Source: Bacillus sp. JCM 19034
GTDB lineage: Bacteria > Bacillota > Bacilli > Bacillales > Bacillaceae_D
DNA: 64,000 nucleotides
Direction: 5' to 3'
Assembly: GCF_001310635.1 (NCBI RefSeq)
Contig: NZ_BAXR01000001.1
Span: 248,001-312,000 of the forward strand
Every line of letters begins with the position of its first letter. The stretch's first letter is position 1. A model generated the notes under the pieces. The model had not been told where the DNA came from. It saw only the letters and a list, made by a program, of their open reading frames with translations, and did not search any database. Below are positions 50,514-60,449 of this stretch, piece by piece. The translations under genes were made by a program, and so were the position numbers.

Positions 50514-51562
50514 ATGTTACATATTGTTCAATATGGCGAGACAATTAGGAAAGTTGCTTTTCAATATGGCATTCGTCCTGTCGATATTTTGTTATTTAAT
50601 CGTGATGTTTATTCAGAGAATCAATATTTGTATCCAGGTATGAAATTATATGTTCCTAAAGATTCAGTGAAAAATGATCAAATGGATTGGGAAGGATTGA
50701 CAGAATTTAACCAATTTGACTTAGAGCGTTCCATTCCAAAGCTACAAAATAATGGAGTGAAAAGTGAGGTGATTGGGTATTCTGTCATGAATAAGCCATT
50801 TACGCCTTTACAATCGGAAGCGGGAAGAAAAAAGTATTTTATTCAGGTGGCTGGCATGCGAATGAATGGTTAACAAGTAAATTATTGTCGTATTTTATGT
50901 ACTTATTAGCAGAAAAAAAGAGCAGAAACGAAACTTGGTATGATTATAATATTAAACATATATTAGAAGATGTGACATTACTTGTTGTTCCGATCGTTAA
51001 TCCGGACGGAATAGAATTGGTTCAGCAAGGAATTTATAAGGATCATCCTTTTTACAAAAAAGTTCTTGATATCAATAAAGGGATGAAGAGCTTTGATCAT
51101 TGGTCTAGCAATATTAGAGGAGTTGACCTTAATCACCAATGGCCAGCAGGTTGGGAAAAAGAAGCAGAGGAAAGCCCTAAAGTCCCTTGGTCAAGGTATT
51201 ATAGTGGGGAAAAACCATTATCAGAACCTGAAGCCAAGGCCATTTATCACTTTACAAACAAACATCAATTTGATTATGTATTAGCTTTTCATTCACAAGG
51301 ACAAGTTATATATTGGGGCTACAATGATTTTGAACCAGAGGTTAGTGAAGATATGGTTAAGCGACTTTCCTACGTTAGCTCCTATGTTCCGGTTAAAACA
51401 GCTGATAGCGATGGAGGCTATAAAGATTGGTTTATACAACATTTTAGAAGACCAGGGTTTACTATTGAAGTTGGGGTAGGTGTAAACCCTCTATCACCAC
51501 GTCATTTTGCAGAGGTATGGTCAAATAATTGTCTACTCGCATTGGAAGGATTGTCACTGTAA
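50514..51562 (+). CDS. yqgT: Gamma-D-glutamyl-L-diamino acid endopeptidase, YqgT type (one frameshift)
   Basis: The protein resembles endopeptidase I: an N-terminal LysM domain (residues 1-48, IVQYGETIRKVAFQYGI) and an M14 zinc carboxypeptidase domain that cuts gamma-D-Glu-diaminopimelate bonds in peptidoglycan. Zinc residues are seen in WHANEW (His, Glu) and AFHSQGQ (His), with the catalytic Glu in TIEVGVG. The corrected length is about 349 residues. One base is missing near 50812 (expected PLQIGSGKKKVFYSGGWHANEW). AAGGAGG precedes ATG 50514. It has no signal peptide, as in relatives that act in the mother cell or recycle wall peptides. Confidence 0.88.
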
Positions 51563-51600
51563 TAACAAAAGGTCATCATTGAGATGACCTTTTGTTATGT
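51562..51600. terminator. Bidirectional terminator between the M14 gene and fer
   Basis: Perfect 16-base stem 51562-51577 / 51583-51598 (ATAACAAAAGGTCATC / GATGACCTTTTGTTAT) with a five-base loop, between convergent genes. Confidence 0.9.
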
Positions 51601-51605
51601 GAATG

Positions 51606-51857
<252 letters not shown>

Positions 51858-52142
51858 TCAAAACCCTCCATTTTATCTATATCTATACTACCTTATCCAA
51901 AGCAACGAATAAGTGTTCTTTTATAACAATGTTGAATAAGTTTCCCTAATGACTTATTGTAAAACGTAATAGTCAACATTTCAACATATTCGTTCAAAAA
52001 TAGTTAATCGTTTTTATTTTGTCACAATCTGATCGAATAATGATCTTTTATTCCTTCTTGTGATTACGAATAATTGAGCCGCTTTTTTAGTGGGTTTTTG
52101 ATACAATAGATACAAGTGCAAAACGAAGTAGGTGAATGTGTC

Positions 52143-53198
52143 GTGGATGAAAAACAATTTGTCATTCTAACGGTTCTAAAGGCATTAAATGGGGAACGAT
52201 CTATATATGGCGCCTATCACTTATTACAAGGTAAAAGATCAGTTCAGACAATTCAAGATGGGACAATCTTTAATATGTCAGGATATTTTGGGATTTTACC
52301 ATTATCAAGAGAGCAGTTTTTAAATGAAGTTAAGAAGTTAGTTGCATATAAGTATTTGGAATGGCATGAGAAAGAACGAGTGCAAGTAACGAATTTAGGG
52401 ATGCGGATGTATGAGCATAATCTAGAGAATTATCGTTTTATCCATGACTTTAATGGATGGAAATATGATAAATGGACAGAAATTGTTTGGTTAAGACTTG
52501 TATTGTACGTCCAAACGTTATCATTTTTACTTGAGAAAGAATCAAGATTTTATCCGTTAACCCAACAGAAAAGTATACAAAAGTGGGTTAAAAGCCACAT
52601 TCCTAAAAATGAACTAGCCCAAAAAGAACAGTTTACTTCTTTGCATCACGAGCTATTAACAATTTTAGAAGATTGTGTAAAAAAACAAGCACTCGCTTTT
52701 TCCTTGCAATTGTCAAGTAAACATCAAATAGGGTTGACGAAAAAGCAAATTGCACATCGAATAGATGGAACAGAAGATACGGTTGCTTTGCTACATAAAT
52801 CTGTTATGCATAAAATCTGTGAGCGAGCTCAATGCTCAGAAACTTTCCCCATCTTGAATTATTTATTAGATGGTGTAAACACTCAAGCCCCTTTAACAGA
52901 ATCAGCACGAAAAACTTATCAATTGCTTCAAAAAGGAATTAGTTTGGAGGAAATCCAAGATAGGCGTCAATTAAAAATAAGCACAATTGAAGACCATATT
53001 GTTGAAATTGCTCATTCTGATCTTTCCTTTCAATATCGTTCTTTTGTTTCAGAAGAAATAGAGCAGAAAATATTCGACTGTGTCAATCAGCTAAAAACAA
53101 CTAAATTACGTTTAATAAAAAATAGATTAGGTGATGAGTATAGTTATTTTATCATTCGCCTCGTAATGGCAAAAAGGAAGGTACAAAATGGATTATAA
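52143..53198 (+). CDS. ypbB: YpbB, RecQ-associated helix-turn-helix protein
   Basis: YpbB precedes the RecQ-like helicase gene in many Bacillus genomes. The intact product (351 residues from GTG 52143) has a C-terminal region (around TYQLLQKGISLEEIQDRRQLKISTIEDHI) that fits the helix-turn-helix domain found in RecQ partners and RecQ C-termini. The N-terminal part has no clear motif. GTG 52116 is also in frame, but AGGTGA spacing favours 52143. It overlaps recS by 11 bases. Its role is probably DNA-related, inferred from the operon. Confidence 0.85.
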   Translation: MDEKQFVILTVLKALNGERSIYGAYHLLQGKRSVQTIQDGTIFNMSGYFGILPLSREQFLNEVKKLVAYKYLEWHEKERVQVTNLGMRMYEHNLENYRFIHDFNGWKYDKWTEIVWLRLVLYVQTLSFLLEKESRFYPLTQQKSIQKWVKSHIPKNELAQKEQFTSLHHELLTILEDCVKKQALAFSLQLSSKHQIGLTKKQIAHRIDGTEDTVALLHKSVMHKICERAQCSETFPILNYLLDGVNTQAPLTESARKTYQLLQKGISLEEIQDRRQLKISTIEDHIVEIAHSDLSFQYRSFVSEEIEQKIFDCVNQLKTTKLRLIKNRLGDEYSYFIIRLVMAKRKVQNGL

Positions 53199-54687
53199 AA
53201 TACCTTTAAAGAAATATTTTGGCTATAATCATTTTCGTAAAGGCCAGGAACCAATTATTAAATCGTTAATGGCAAAAAGAAATGTTATTGCCGTGTTGCC
53301 TACAGGTACGGGGAAATCAATCTGCTATCAATTACCAGCTTTATTGTCAGAAGGTTTGACGATCATTGTTTCACCTTTATTATCATTAATGGAAGATCAA
53401 GTACAGGAGCTACGATCGATTGGAATAAAAAAGGTAGTAGCAATAAATAGTTTTGTAAAAAAAGAAGAACGTATTCAAACGATTAAACATTTGTCTCAAT
53501 ATAAATTGGTCTATTTATCGCCAGAAATGTTACAACATCGTCAGTTAGAAAAAAAGTTATCGCAAGTAAACGTATCCTTATTTGTCGTGGATGAAGCTCA
53601 TTGCATTTCGCAATGGGGGCAAGATTTTAGACCAGATTATTTGCGTTTAGGTGATATTATTAAAAGATTAGGCAATCCGCCCTGTTTAGCGATAACAGCT
53701 ACTGCTACACAGCAAGTACAAGAAGATTTGATGGAGAAATTGTCTCTAAATCAAGTAGATCGTTTTATTTATTCGGTTGATCGACCCGAAATAGCTTTGT
53801 CTGTTGAACACTTATACTCAAACGATGAAAAAGTAAAGAGAGTAAAGGAACTTGTTCATCAACTAGAAGGCCCAGGTATGATTTATTGTTCGAGCCGGAA
53901 ATGGACACAAATCTTGTATGACCAATTGATTAGTGACGGTAGCAAACATATTGCTTATTACCATGGAGGATTATCAACAGAAGATCGGCTTTTAATTCAA
54001 GAGCAATTTATGAGAGAAGAAATCGATCTCATTTGTTGTACAAGTGCATTTGGAATGGGCATTAATAAAAAAAATATTCGTTATGTTATCCATTTTCATA
54101 TGCCAATTGAGTTAGAAGCCTACGTTCAAGAAATAGGTAGAGCAGCGAGAGATCAATCTCCGAGTGTCGCGATAGCTCTTTATAGTGAAGAAGATAGAGG
54201 ATTAGCTAAAAACTTATTGGAAAAAGAATTTCTTTCAAAAGAACAGCTTACGATTATTCTTAAGCGACTATTATCTTTTGAATATGTTGATGACATTCCT
54301 GTTGAAACAATTTTGTTAGAAGCAGATTGTAGTGAAACAGCATGGAGGATTATTTTATATCATTTGGAGAAATTCAATATAATTTCACACACAAAGATTG
54401 TCTCCTTTGATTTAAAGGATACGGTAGATAATCTACTGAAGCTACAAGAAAATAGAGTAATAGCAAAGCGGAAAAAATGGAGGGAAGTTGAAACGTATGT
54501 AATGAATACTTCTTGCCGCCGAGCACACTTGCTACGATATTTCTCAGAAGACTATAATCAAAAAAAAGTAAATCAGTGTTGTGATATTTGTAAATTCGAT
54601 ATAGTTAAATATTGTCGACAATATCCTGATGAAATCTCAAATGAACTACCTATCACGTGGCAAAACCACTTAAAGAAAAGTATTTAA
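53188..54687 (+). CDS. recS: RecQ-family ATP-dependent DNA helicase (RecS/YpbC)
   Basis: RecS is a short RecQ-type 3'-5' helicase that acts at stalled forks and in recombination. The intact 499-residue protein has the Walker A motif PTGTGKS, the DEAH box FVVDEAHCISQWGQDFRPDY with the RecQ aromatic loop, ATATATQQV, and motif VI QEIGRAARD. The C-terminal zinc-binding Cys residues (CRRAHLLRYF..., CCDICKFD) are present. The HRDC domain is lacking, as in B. subtilis RecS (about 496 residues). The start overlaps ypbB, so translation is coupled. Confidence 0.95.
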   Translation: MDYKIPLKKYFGYNHFRKGQEPIIKSLMAKRNVIAVLPTGTGKSICYQLPALLSEGLTIIVSPLLSLMEDQVQELRSIGIKKVVAINSFVKKEERIQTIKHLSQYKLVYLSPEMLQHRQLEKKLSQVNVSLFVVDEAHCISQWGQDFRPDYLRLGDIIKRLGNPPCLAITATATQQVQEDLMEKLSLNQVDRFIYSVDRPEIALSVEHLYSNDEKVKRVKELVHQLEGPGMIYCSSRKWTQILYDQLISDGSKHIAYYHGGLSTEDRLLIQEQFMREEIDLICCTSAFGMGINKKNIRYVIHFHMPIELEAYVQEIGRAARDQSPSVAIALYSEEDRGLAKNLLEKEFLSKEQLTIILKRLLSFEYVDDIPVETILLEADCSETAWRIILYHLEKFNIISHTKIVSFDLKDTVDNLLKLQENRVIAKRKKWREVETYVMNTSCRRAHLLRYFSEDYNQKKVNQCCDICKFDIVKYCRQYPDEISNELPITWQNHLKKSI

Positions 54688-54725
54688 TCAATGAACTATT
54701 TAAATATAATAAGGGGGTACAAATT

Positions 54726-54940
54726 TTGAACAATGATATAAATGCTCAAGCTGAATCATTACGTGAACACGTTAGTGCGAATGAACAATCATTACCTCCA
54801 AGGAGTAGAATGCATAAACGCAAATCTAGAAAGAGAAATAATAAATCAAAGTTGCGGTTTCGTTTTATCCTAATAAGGATATTCCTAGTTTTGTTTTTTT
54901 ATTAATTTTCGCGGCATTAGCTTTACCAAAATGGCTATAG
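54726..54940 (+). CDS. Small basic membrane protein, YpbE-like without LysM (one frameshift)
   Basis: The corrected product has about 71 residues: a polar N-terminus (NAQAESLREHVSANEQSLPPRSR), a strongly basic stretch (KRKSRKRNNKSK) and one C-terminal membrane helix (FLLIFAALALPKWL). One T is missing in the T run at 54894-54900; without it the frame stops five codons earlier. TTG 54726 follows AAGGGGG. It lies where B. subtilis has ypbE, whose N-terminus is similar but continues into a LysM domain; here no LysM is found downstream. Confidence 0.6.
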
Positions 54941-54992
54941 ATGATTCTAAATTTGCTAATTAGGACATACCATCTTTATAGAGGTGGTATGA

Positions 54993-55451
54993 ATGAAAAA
55001 TGTTACTGATTGGAGTATAGAGGATTATCAAGCTAGTCCGGTAATTAAGATTATGCTTAAGGAATTAATCGAAAGGAAATCCAAGGTTGAGAAATGGAAG
55101 AACTATCAAACGTATTGTGGTTATGGAACATGTTTCCTTCTATTATTATTACTAGCAATCAGTTATTTTACATTTTCTCAACCTGCTTTTTCGTTTCATT
55201 ATTCAATTTTAACGCAATTAACCGATGAAACATTGTTCATTTTTGCACTGTTATTAATTGGGTTTAATTTACTCTTACTGCAATATTTCCATAAGAAAAC
55301 GATCAAAACGGAAAAAGAGTACGAAGAACTTCGAGAGGAATTGATTGATCGCAACTCAGAATTATGGGAAGAAGATACTGGATGGCAAGCTCGAGAACAC
55401 GTATTTCAATATTTAAAAACAAATCATGATATAAATTTATATTTTAAGTGA
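54993..55451 (+). CDS. ypbF: DUF2663 membrane protein YpbF
   Basis: The intact 152-residue protein matches YpbF (DUF2663, about 147 residues in B. subtilis): a polar N-terminus (DYQASPVIKIMLKELIERK), two membrane helices separated by an aromatic-rich loop (YFTFSQPAFSFHY), and a long charged helix at the C-terminus (EKEYEELREELIDRNSELW). The function is unknown. GAGGTGG precedes ATG 54993. It converges with the 75-residue gene, whose stop is three bases away. Confidence 0.83.
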   Translation: MKNVTDWSIEDYQASPVIKIMLKELIERKSKVEKWKNYQTYCGYGTCFLLLLLLAISYFTFSQPAFSFHYSILTQLTDETLFIFALLLIGFNLLLLQYFHKKTIKTEKEYEELREELIDRNSELWEEDTGWQAREHVFQYLKTNHDINLYFK

Positions 55452-55453
55452 GG

Positions 55454-55681
55454 TTAGGAGCTTTTTTCTAGTTTAATAGCTCCGAAAAATAAATACGAAT
55501 TTCGGTTGTATTGATGACCGTGGATTTGAATGAAATCATCATTTAAAATTTGGATGCGACCGAATGCAATCGTTCTTTTTGTATGTAGACAAAACACTTC
55601 TATAGGTAACCCAAGACGATAATTGTATGAAAGCTCATTAGTTGTGACAATTGAATAATTTTTAACTTTTATTAATTTCAT
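55454..55681 (-). CDS. Small protein of unknown function
   Basis: I do not recognise this protein of about 75 residues. ATG 55681 follows AAAGGATG on the minus strand; a second ATG at 55684 is directly in front of it. The product is beta-rich and basic, with regularly spaced aromatic residues (LIKVKNYSIVTTNELSYNYRLG, DDFIQIHGHQYNRNSYLFF), and no signal peptide or membrane helix. It ends three bases from the convergent ypbF stop. Confidence 0.55.
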   Translation of the reverse strand: MKLIKVKNYSIVTTNELSYNYRLGLPIEVFCLHTKRTIAFGRIQILNDDFIQIHGHQYNRNSYLFFGAIKLEKSS

Positions 55682-55798
55682 CATTAAGCATCCTTTCTAT
55701 TTTATGTGGAAGCGCTTACGGATTAAGTATATCCAATATGTCATTCAATTTCAATGACCATTTCTCGAGAATTGTTATATAGTATTCTTTATATATTG

Positions 55799-55839
55799 TC
55801 ACAATCATCATTTATGATTGTGATGTATTATGCTATAAT
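55799..55839 (+). promoter_or_regulatory. Palindrome overlapping an extended -10 promoter
   Basis: A perfect ten-base inverted repeat (TCACAATCAT at 55799-55808, ATGATTGTGA at 55814-55823) lies immediately ahead of TATGCTATAAT (TATAAT at 55834-55839). The repeat occupies the -35 region, so it could be an operator for a dimeric regulator of the small membrane peptide gene that follows. Confidence 0.5.
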
Positions 55840-55887
55840 TTTAATATCATTATGTGAGTGATCAGTTAGTGTAAGGAGTGAGAGAAG

Positions 55888-55995
55888 ATGTCTGCGATTC
55901 AATTAGTTGCAATTTTAGGTTTTGGATTTATCGCATTAGGGTTAGCGGTATCGATGGCCATATACTTATTAAAGGTATCTGAGCATACTGAATAA
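55888..55995 (+). CDS. 35-residue single-helix membrane peptide
   Basis: A short ORF with AAGGAGTGAG eight bases before ATG 55888. The product, beginning MSAIQLVAILGFGFIALGLA, is one membrane helix with a short polar tail (KVSEHTE). It has its own promoter with a palindrome and its own terminator, so it looks like a real monocistronic gene. I do not know its function; small peptides of this kind often bind and tune larger membrane proteins. Confidence 0.6.
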   Translation: MSAIQLVAILGFGFIALGLAVSMAIYLLKVSEHTE

Positions 55996-56019
55996 TGAAC
56001 ATTTATGTAGGCAGGTGTA

Positions 56020-56065
56020 GGGTGTCTAAAAGGGTCTAGCCCCTTTTAAGACGCTCCTTTTTTAT
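56020..56065 (+). terminator. Terminator after the small membrane peptide gene
   Basis: Stem GTCTAAAAGGG / CCCTTTTAAGAC with a short loop, followed by CTCCTTTTTT. Confidence 0.78.
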
Positions 56066-56097
56066 AACAGTGAGTTCGTGTAGAAAGTAGGGATGGG

Positions 56098-57278
56098 ATG
56101 GAGAAGCAATTGTTTCAAAGATTAGAAGAATTATATCCTGAAATGGTTCAAATAAGGCGACAGCTGCATCAATTTCCTGAGCTTTCATTTCAAGAAGTGA
56201 AAACTCCACAAATGATAGCTGATTTCTTAGAAAATATAGGAGTTGAAGTTAGGAGAAATGTTGGAGGACGTGGAGTGTTAGGTTATATCAAAGGAGGGCA
56301 TCCTGGTAAAACCGTTGCAATAAGAGCTGATTTTGATGCATTACCTATACAGGAAGAAACAAATCTTCCGTTTGCATCTCAACATCCTGGTGTTATGCAT
56401 GCGTGTGGGCATGATGCACATACAGCAACATTACTCGTTTTAGCAAAGGCATTGATGGAAATTCGTGCTGAGCTGTCAGGTACAATTGTCCTTATACATC
56501 AATTTGCAGAGGAATTAGCACCTGGTGGAGCGATTGAAATGATAAAGGATGGCTGTCTACAAAATGTAGATGTCATCTTCGGTACACATGTATGGAGCTC
56601 ATTTCCCTTTGGAACAATTGGTTACCGACAAGGGGCTATTATGGCAGCGGCAGACCGTTTTGAATTAACCATTTATGGGAAAGGTGGTCATGGGGCAAGC
56701 CACATGAGACAGTTGATGCTATTACAGTGGGAACTTCTATCGTTACACAATTACAGCAATTAGTTAGTCGAAATATAGATCCCCTAAAATCTGCAGTTCT
56801 TTCTGTCGGCTCATTTCATGCTGGAAATGCTTTTAATGTGATCGCTGATCAGGCTCAATTAATAGGTACCGTTCGCACATTTGATGCTGACATCCAAAAT
56901 TATCTTATTGAACGTATGGAGCAAGTTATTAAAGGTATATGCGATGCCATGAGGGCAACATATTCTTTTCAATATATAAAGGGTTATCCGACTGTTGTAA
57001 ATGATCATCATATAACAGAACAATTTGCAATGTTGATGAATGAAAGCTTACAGAATGTTAAAGTGGAGCAAATGGATCCCGTTATGGGAGGGGAAGATTT
57101 CTCCTATTATTTACAACGTGTACCAGGTGTTTTCTTTTTTACAGGAGCAGGAAAGAAAGAAGGAACATCTTACCCGCATCATCATCCTAAATTCGATATA
57201 GATGAACGTGCGATGCTTGTCGCCGCAAAAGCATTAGGAAAAGCAACAATCGCATTTTTATCTAATTCCTTTAAATAG
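56098..57278 (+). CDS. M20-family amidohydrolase (one frameshift)
   Basis: The corrected protein has about 393 residues and belongs to the M20D amidohydrolases, which split N-acyl amino acids or related amides using two metal ions. Metal-site motifs are clear: RADFDALPI, MHACGHDAHTA, QFAEELAPGGA (Glu-Glu), GTHVWSSFPFG and MGGEDFSYY. One C is missing near 56700, splitting GKGGHGAS from PHETVDAI. The substrate cannot be told from the sequence. The start at ATG 56098 has a weak ribosome site. A strong terminator follows. Confidence 0.87.
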
Positions 57279-57310
57279 TACGAATGAATGCCGCTAGTAC
57301 TTAAAGCTAT

Positions 57311-57358
57311 GGTTGTATCAAGAGGTGCAAATGACACCTTTCGATACAACCTTTTTTA
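57311..57358 (+). terminator. Terminator after the amidohydrolase gene
   Basis: Stem GGTTGTATC / GATACAACC enclosing an inner AGGTG / CACCT stem, followed by TTTTTTATT. Confidence 0.88.
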
Positions 57359-57534
57359 TTGTGCGAAAAATATTTAAGAAATAAAAGCTGGTAGTTGTTG
57401 AATTCGATTGAACATCGATCTTTCTTTATAACAAATTCGGAATGATTCGGAATGAGATGAAATCAATTCTAAATAATAACATACTTTTCATTTGTTGTGA
57501 GATGATAAAAGTACGAATTCAGTGAGGTGATACT

Positions 57535-57774
57535 GTGGTTACCTTAATATATCTTCTCGTATTTTTGGCTTTAATGCTTCTATCGACAGCATTTAATGCA
57601 TTTATAATGAAACAAACATTTTGGGAAAGCTTAACTTATATTTATTTAATTGAGATGGGAACGAAACGTATGATTGTTGTAGTTGGAAGCATTATAGGAA
57701 TAATTAGTGCAATTTGGATCGATGTAAATAATCGGAAAAAACATAAGAATGAGGTTCAAAATGAAAGCAAATGA
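57535..57774 (+). CDS. Small two-helix membrane protein, likely ger D subunit
   Basis: The 79-residue protein has two membrane helices (residues 2-25 and 44-62) and a basic C-terminus. Small two-helix D proteins are known beside some germinant receptor operons and change the germination response. Here the gene overlaps the start of the ger subunit B gene by 14 bases, which strongly suggests it belongs to the receptor operon. GTG 57535 follows GTGAGGTGATACT. A CATACTT element at 57480-57486 could be part of a sigma-G promoter, but no good -35 partner was found. Confidence 0.7.
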   Translation: MVTLIYLLVFLALMLLSTAFNAFIMKQTFWESLTYIYLIEMGTKRMIVVVGSIIGIISAIWIDVNNRKKHKNEVQNESK

Positions 57775-58881
57775 AAATGAAAAAATATCATTATGGCAAA
57801 TATTTGTACTCATGCTTGTTTTTTAATGGGTACAGCCGTAGTTGTTGGTGCTGGTGAAGAAGCAAAACAGGACTTTTGGATAGCTGAATTGATTGCGATT
57901 ATTTTAGGAAGCTTAATTGTTATCGCTTACTTTTATTTAATTCGCTATGGTGGTGATCGAAACCTATACCAACTTATAAAGGATCAGTTTGGTACTTATC
58001 TTGGGGGAACCATTATTTTTTGCTATGTTATCTATTTTCTTTACTTAGCAAGTCGAAATATTAGAGATTTAACGGAATTAATGCGCGTTACAATTATGCC
58101 ACTTACGCCAATTGAAGTCGTTTCTATCATGATGATCCTATTAGTAACGTATACCGTATTTTTAGGGTTAGAAATACTCGGTCGTGTAACGGAAATTGTT
58201 GTACCTTATATTGTTGGCCTGATTTTATTTATAGCTCTGTTACTATTTGTAAGTGGGGAAATGGATTTCCAAAATCTACAACCAATCTTTGCGGAAGGCT
58301 TTCAACCTATATTAAAGGCTATCTTTCCAACTCTCCTTACGTTTCCTTATGGTGAGTTAATTGTTTTCACCGTATTTATGGCATCCACAAATCACATTTC
58401 TTATGTTGGGAAAATTAGTGTTTCTTCTATCCTTTGTGCTGGTATGCTCATTCTTTTATCAGATTTAATTCAAATAACAGTATTAGGCGTTGATTTAAAA
58501 GGACGTTCGTTATTTCCTTTACTAGTTGCGGCAAGAGAAATCAATATTTTAGGTTTTTTCGAAAGAGTCGATATTCTCGTAGTATTTATTTTAACTACAG
58601 GTATTTTTATTAAAGTAAGTGTATTTTTCCTAGCGTCTATAAAAGGACTGCAATTTGTATTTAACGTACATTATCGTGATCTAGTACTTCCGATAGGAAT
58701 GCTCATTTCTTATTATTCCATTGTTATTGCAAGTAATGTTGCCGAGCATTTTGAAGAAGGGCTACAATTAGTGCCATATGTATTGCATATCCCTTTCCAA
58801 TTTATTATACCGACATGCATTTTTCTTCTATTAGCCATTAAAAAAATGAGAAAAAGGGGCAATCTTTATGAACATTTTTAA
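57761..58881 (+). CDS. GerB-type germination receptor subunit B, second operon (one frameshift)
   Basis: Subunit B of the second receptor, with about ten hydrophobic segments. The start is ATG 57761 (MKANENEKISLWQIFVLMLVF). One T is missing in the T run near 57820, after which the frame continues LMGTAVVVGAGEEAKQDFW to the end. The corrected length is about 373 residues. It overlaps the small D gene at its 5' end and the subunit A gene by 14 bases at its 3' end, so all are translated from one message. Confidence 0.92.
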
Positions 58882-60442
58882 GCAAGTAATGGAATCGATG
58901 AGATTGAATAAGCCAAATGAGAGTACTACACCTGATTCCATTCTTAATGGCGAGGAGAAAGTAGCACTTCCAGAGACAATTGATGAAACAAAGGAAATGT
59001 TTCAAACGTTATTAGGAAAAAACTTTGATTTTTATTTTGAATCCTTTTTTATTCATAATAAAATAGGTGGAGTTTTATATTTTACTACAATGGTTAATCT
59101 AGAAAAAATATCTGAATCAATTACAGATACAATCTCGATGATTAATCAGTTTGGGAAAAATGTCGATACTATAACCGAACTTGGTCAACATTTCTTTAGT
59201 AGTAAAGATTGTGAATATTTATCGTATAAACATGAAGTCATTTATTATGCATTATCAGGATACGCCATTCTTTTTCTTGGTGGTACAAAGAAAGCATTAG
59301 CGATTAATGTTTTACATAATGCTGAACGATCAATTGAACAATCGGAAACCCAGACCATTGTGAGGGGTCCGCAAGAGAGCTTTATCGAGGGGATCAGTAC
59401 AAATATTTGCTTGTTAAGAAAGAAAGTTAAAAATAAACAATTAATTTTTGAAAAGTTTATCCTTGGTAAAGATACAAAGACGACGGTTTGTATGGCATAT
59501 TTAGACGGTGTGGCGAATGAAGATATAAAGAAGCAAGCAAAAGAACGGTTACAGTCAATAAATATTAGTGCGATATTTGATTCGGCTAATATTGAAGAAT
59601 TAATTAGTGACAAAGTGATAACGCCTTTCCCGACCGTATACCATACAGATCGACCAGATACAGCAGCAGCAAATTTGACCGAAGGCAAAATCGCTATTTT
59701 ATGTGATGGTAGTCCGTTTGTTTTATTGATACCAGTTGTTTTTACGGATTTCTTTCAAGTTAGTGAAGATTATTACCAAGGGTTTATGATGAGTTCGTTT
59801 TTGCGTGTACTACGCTATGTCGGCTTTTTAATTGCGTTACTTCTCCCTTCTTTTTATATAGGCGTAACGACGTTTCATCATGAATTAATACCGACTAATT
59901 TGTTAATAAGTGTACAAGCCCAAAGACAAACGGTACCCTTCCCAGCTGTAGTAGAAATTTTGATCATGGAGTTAACCTTTGAAATTTTACGAGAAGCTGG
60001 AGTACGAATGCCGAGAGCTGTTGGGCAAACTGTCTCGATTGTTGGAGCATTGGTTATCGGACAAGCGGCAGTAGAAGCTGGTATTGTATCACATATTCTT
60101 ATTATCATTGTTGCGTTAACGGCTATGGCTAGTTTTGTAATACCTGTCTATTCATTTGCCAATGCGTTAAGGTTGTTACGATTTGCTTTAATCATTATTA
60201 CAGGAATATTTGGCTTACTAGGTACTTTAATTGCCTTTTTAATGATGATCGTACATTTAACTCATTTACGTTCATTTGGTGTCCCGTATTTAACACCAAT
60301 GGGTCCATTTATCATTGAGGATCAAAAAGATATTTTCTTTCGCCTGCCGATATTTATGTACAATCGTCGTCCAAGTTATTTAGCAACAAATTCAGAAGTG
60401 AAATCGACTTCTAAAAAAATGAAGAAAAATAAGGGGTCATAA
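58868..60442 (+). CDS. GerA-type germination receptor subunit A, second operon
   Basis: The intact 524-residue protein has a hydrophilic N-terminal half (with IVRGPQESFIEGISTNICLLRKK and TDRPDTAAANLTEGKIAILCDGSPF) and a membrane C-terminal half (RVLRYVGFLIALLLPSFYIGV, ELTFEILREAGVRMPRAVGQTVSIVGALVIGQAAVEAG) ending in a Lys/Ser-rich tail. It is a paralog of the gene at 43672. ATG 58868 lies inside the subunit B gene. It is the third gene of the D-B-A-C order. Confidence 0.95.
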   Translation: MNIFKQVMESMRLNKPNESTTPDSILNGEEKVALPETIDETKEMFQTLLGKNFDFYFESFFIHNKIGGVLYFTTMVNLEKISESITDTISMINQFGKNVDTITELGQHFFSSKDCEYLSYKHEVIYYALSGYAILFLGGTKKALAINVLHNAERSIEQSETQTIVRGPQESFIEGISTNICLLRKKVKNKQLIFEKFILGKDTKTTVCMAYLDGVANEDIKKQAKERLQSINISAIFDSANIEELISDKVITPFPTVYHTDRPDTAAANLTEGKIAILCDGSPFVLLIPVVFTDFFQVSEDYYQGFMMSSFLRVLRYVGFLIALLLPSFYIGVTTFHHELIPTNLLISVQAQRQTVPFPAVVEILIMELTFEILREAGVRMPRAVGQTVSIVGALVIGQAAVEAGIVSHILIIIVALTAMASFVIPVYSFANALRLLRFALIIITGIFGLLGTLIAFLMMIVHLTHLRSFGVPYLTPMGPFIIEDQKDIFFRLPIFMYNRRPSYLATNSEVKSTSKKMKKNKGS

Positions 60443-60449
60443 GCGAATC

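Noticed and set aside
57437..57457. Direct repeat CGGAATGATTCGGAATGA upstream of the second ger operon
   Set aside because: Only two short copies; too little to call an operator or an attachment site.
59245..59688. 147-residue minus-strand ORF within the ger subunit A gene
   Set aside because: Shadow of an intact conserved gene, with no recognisable motif or ribosome site.
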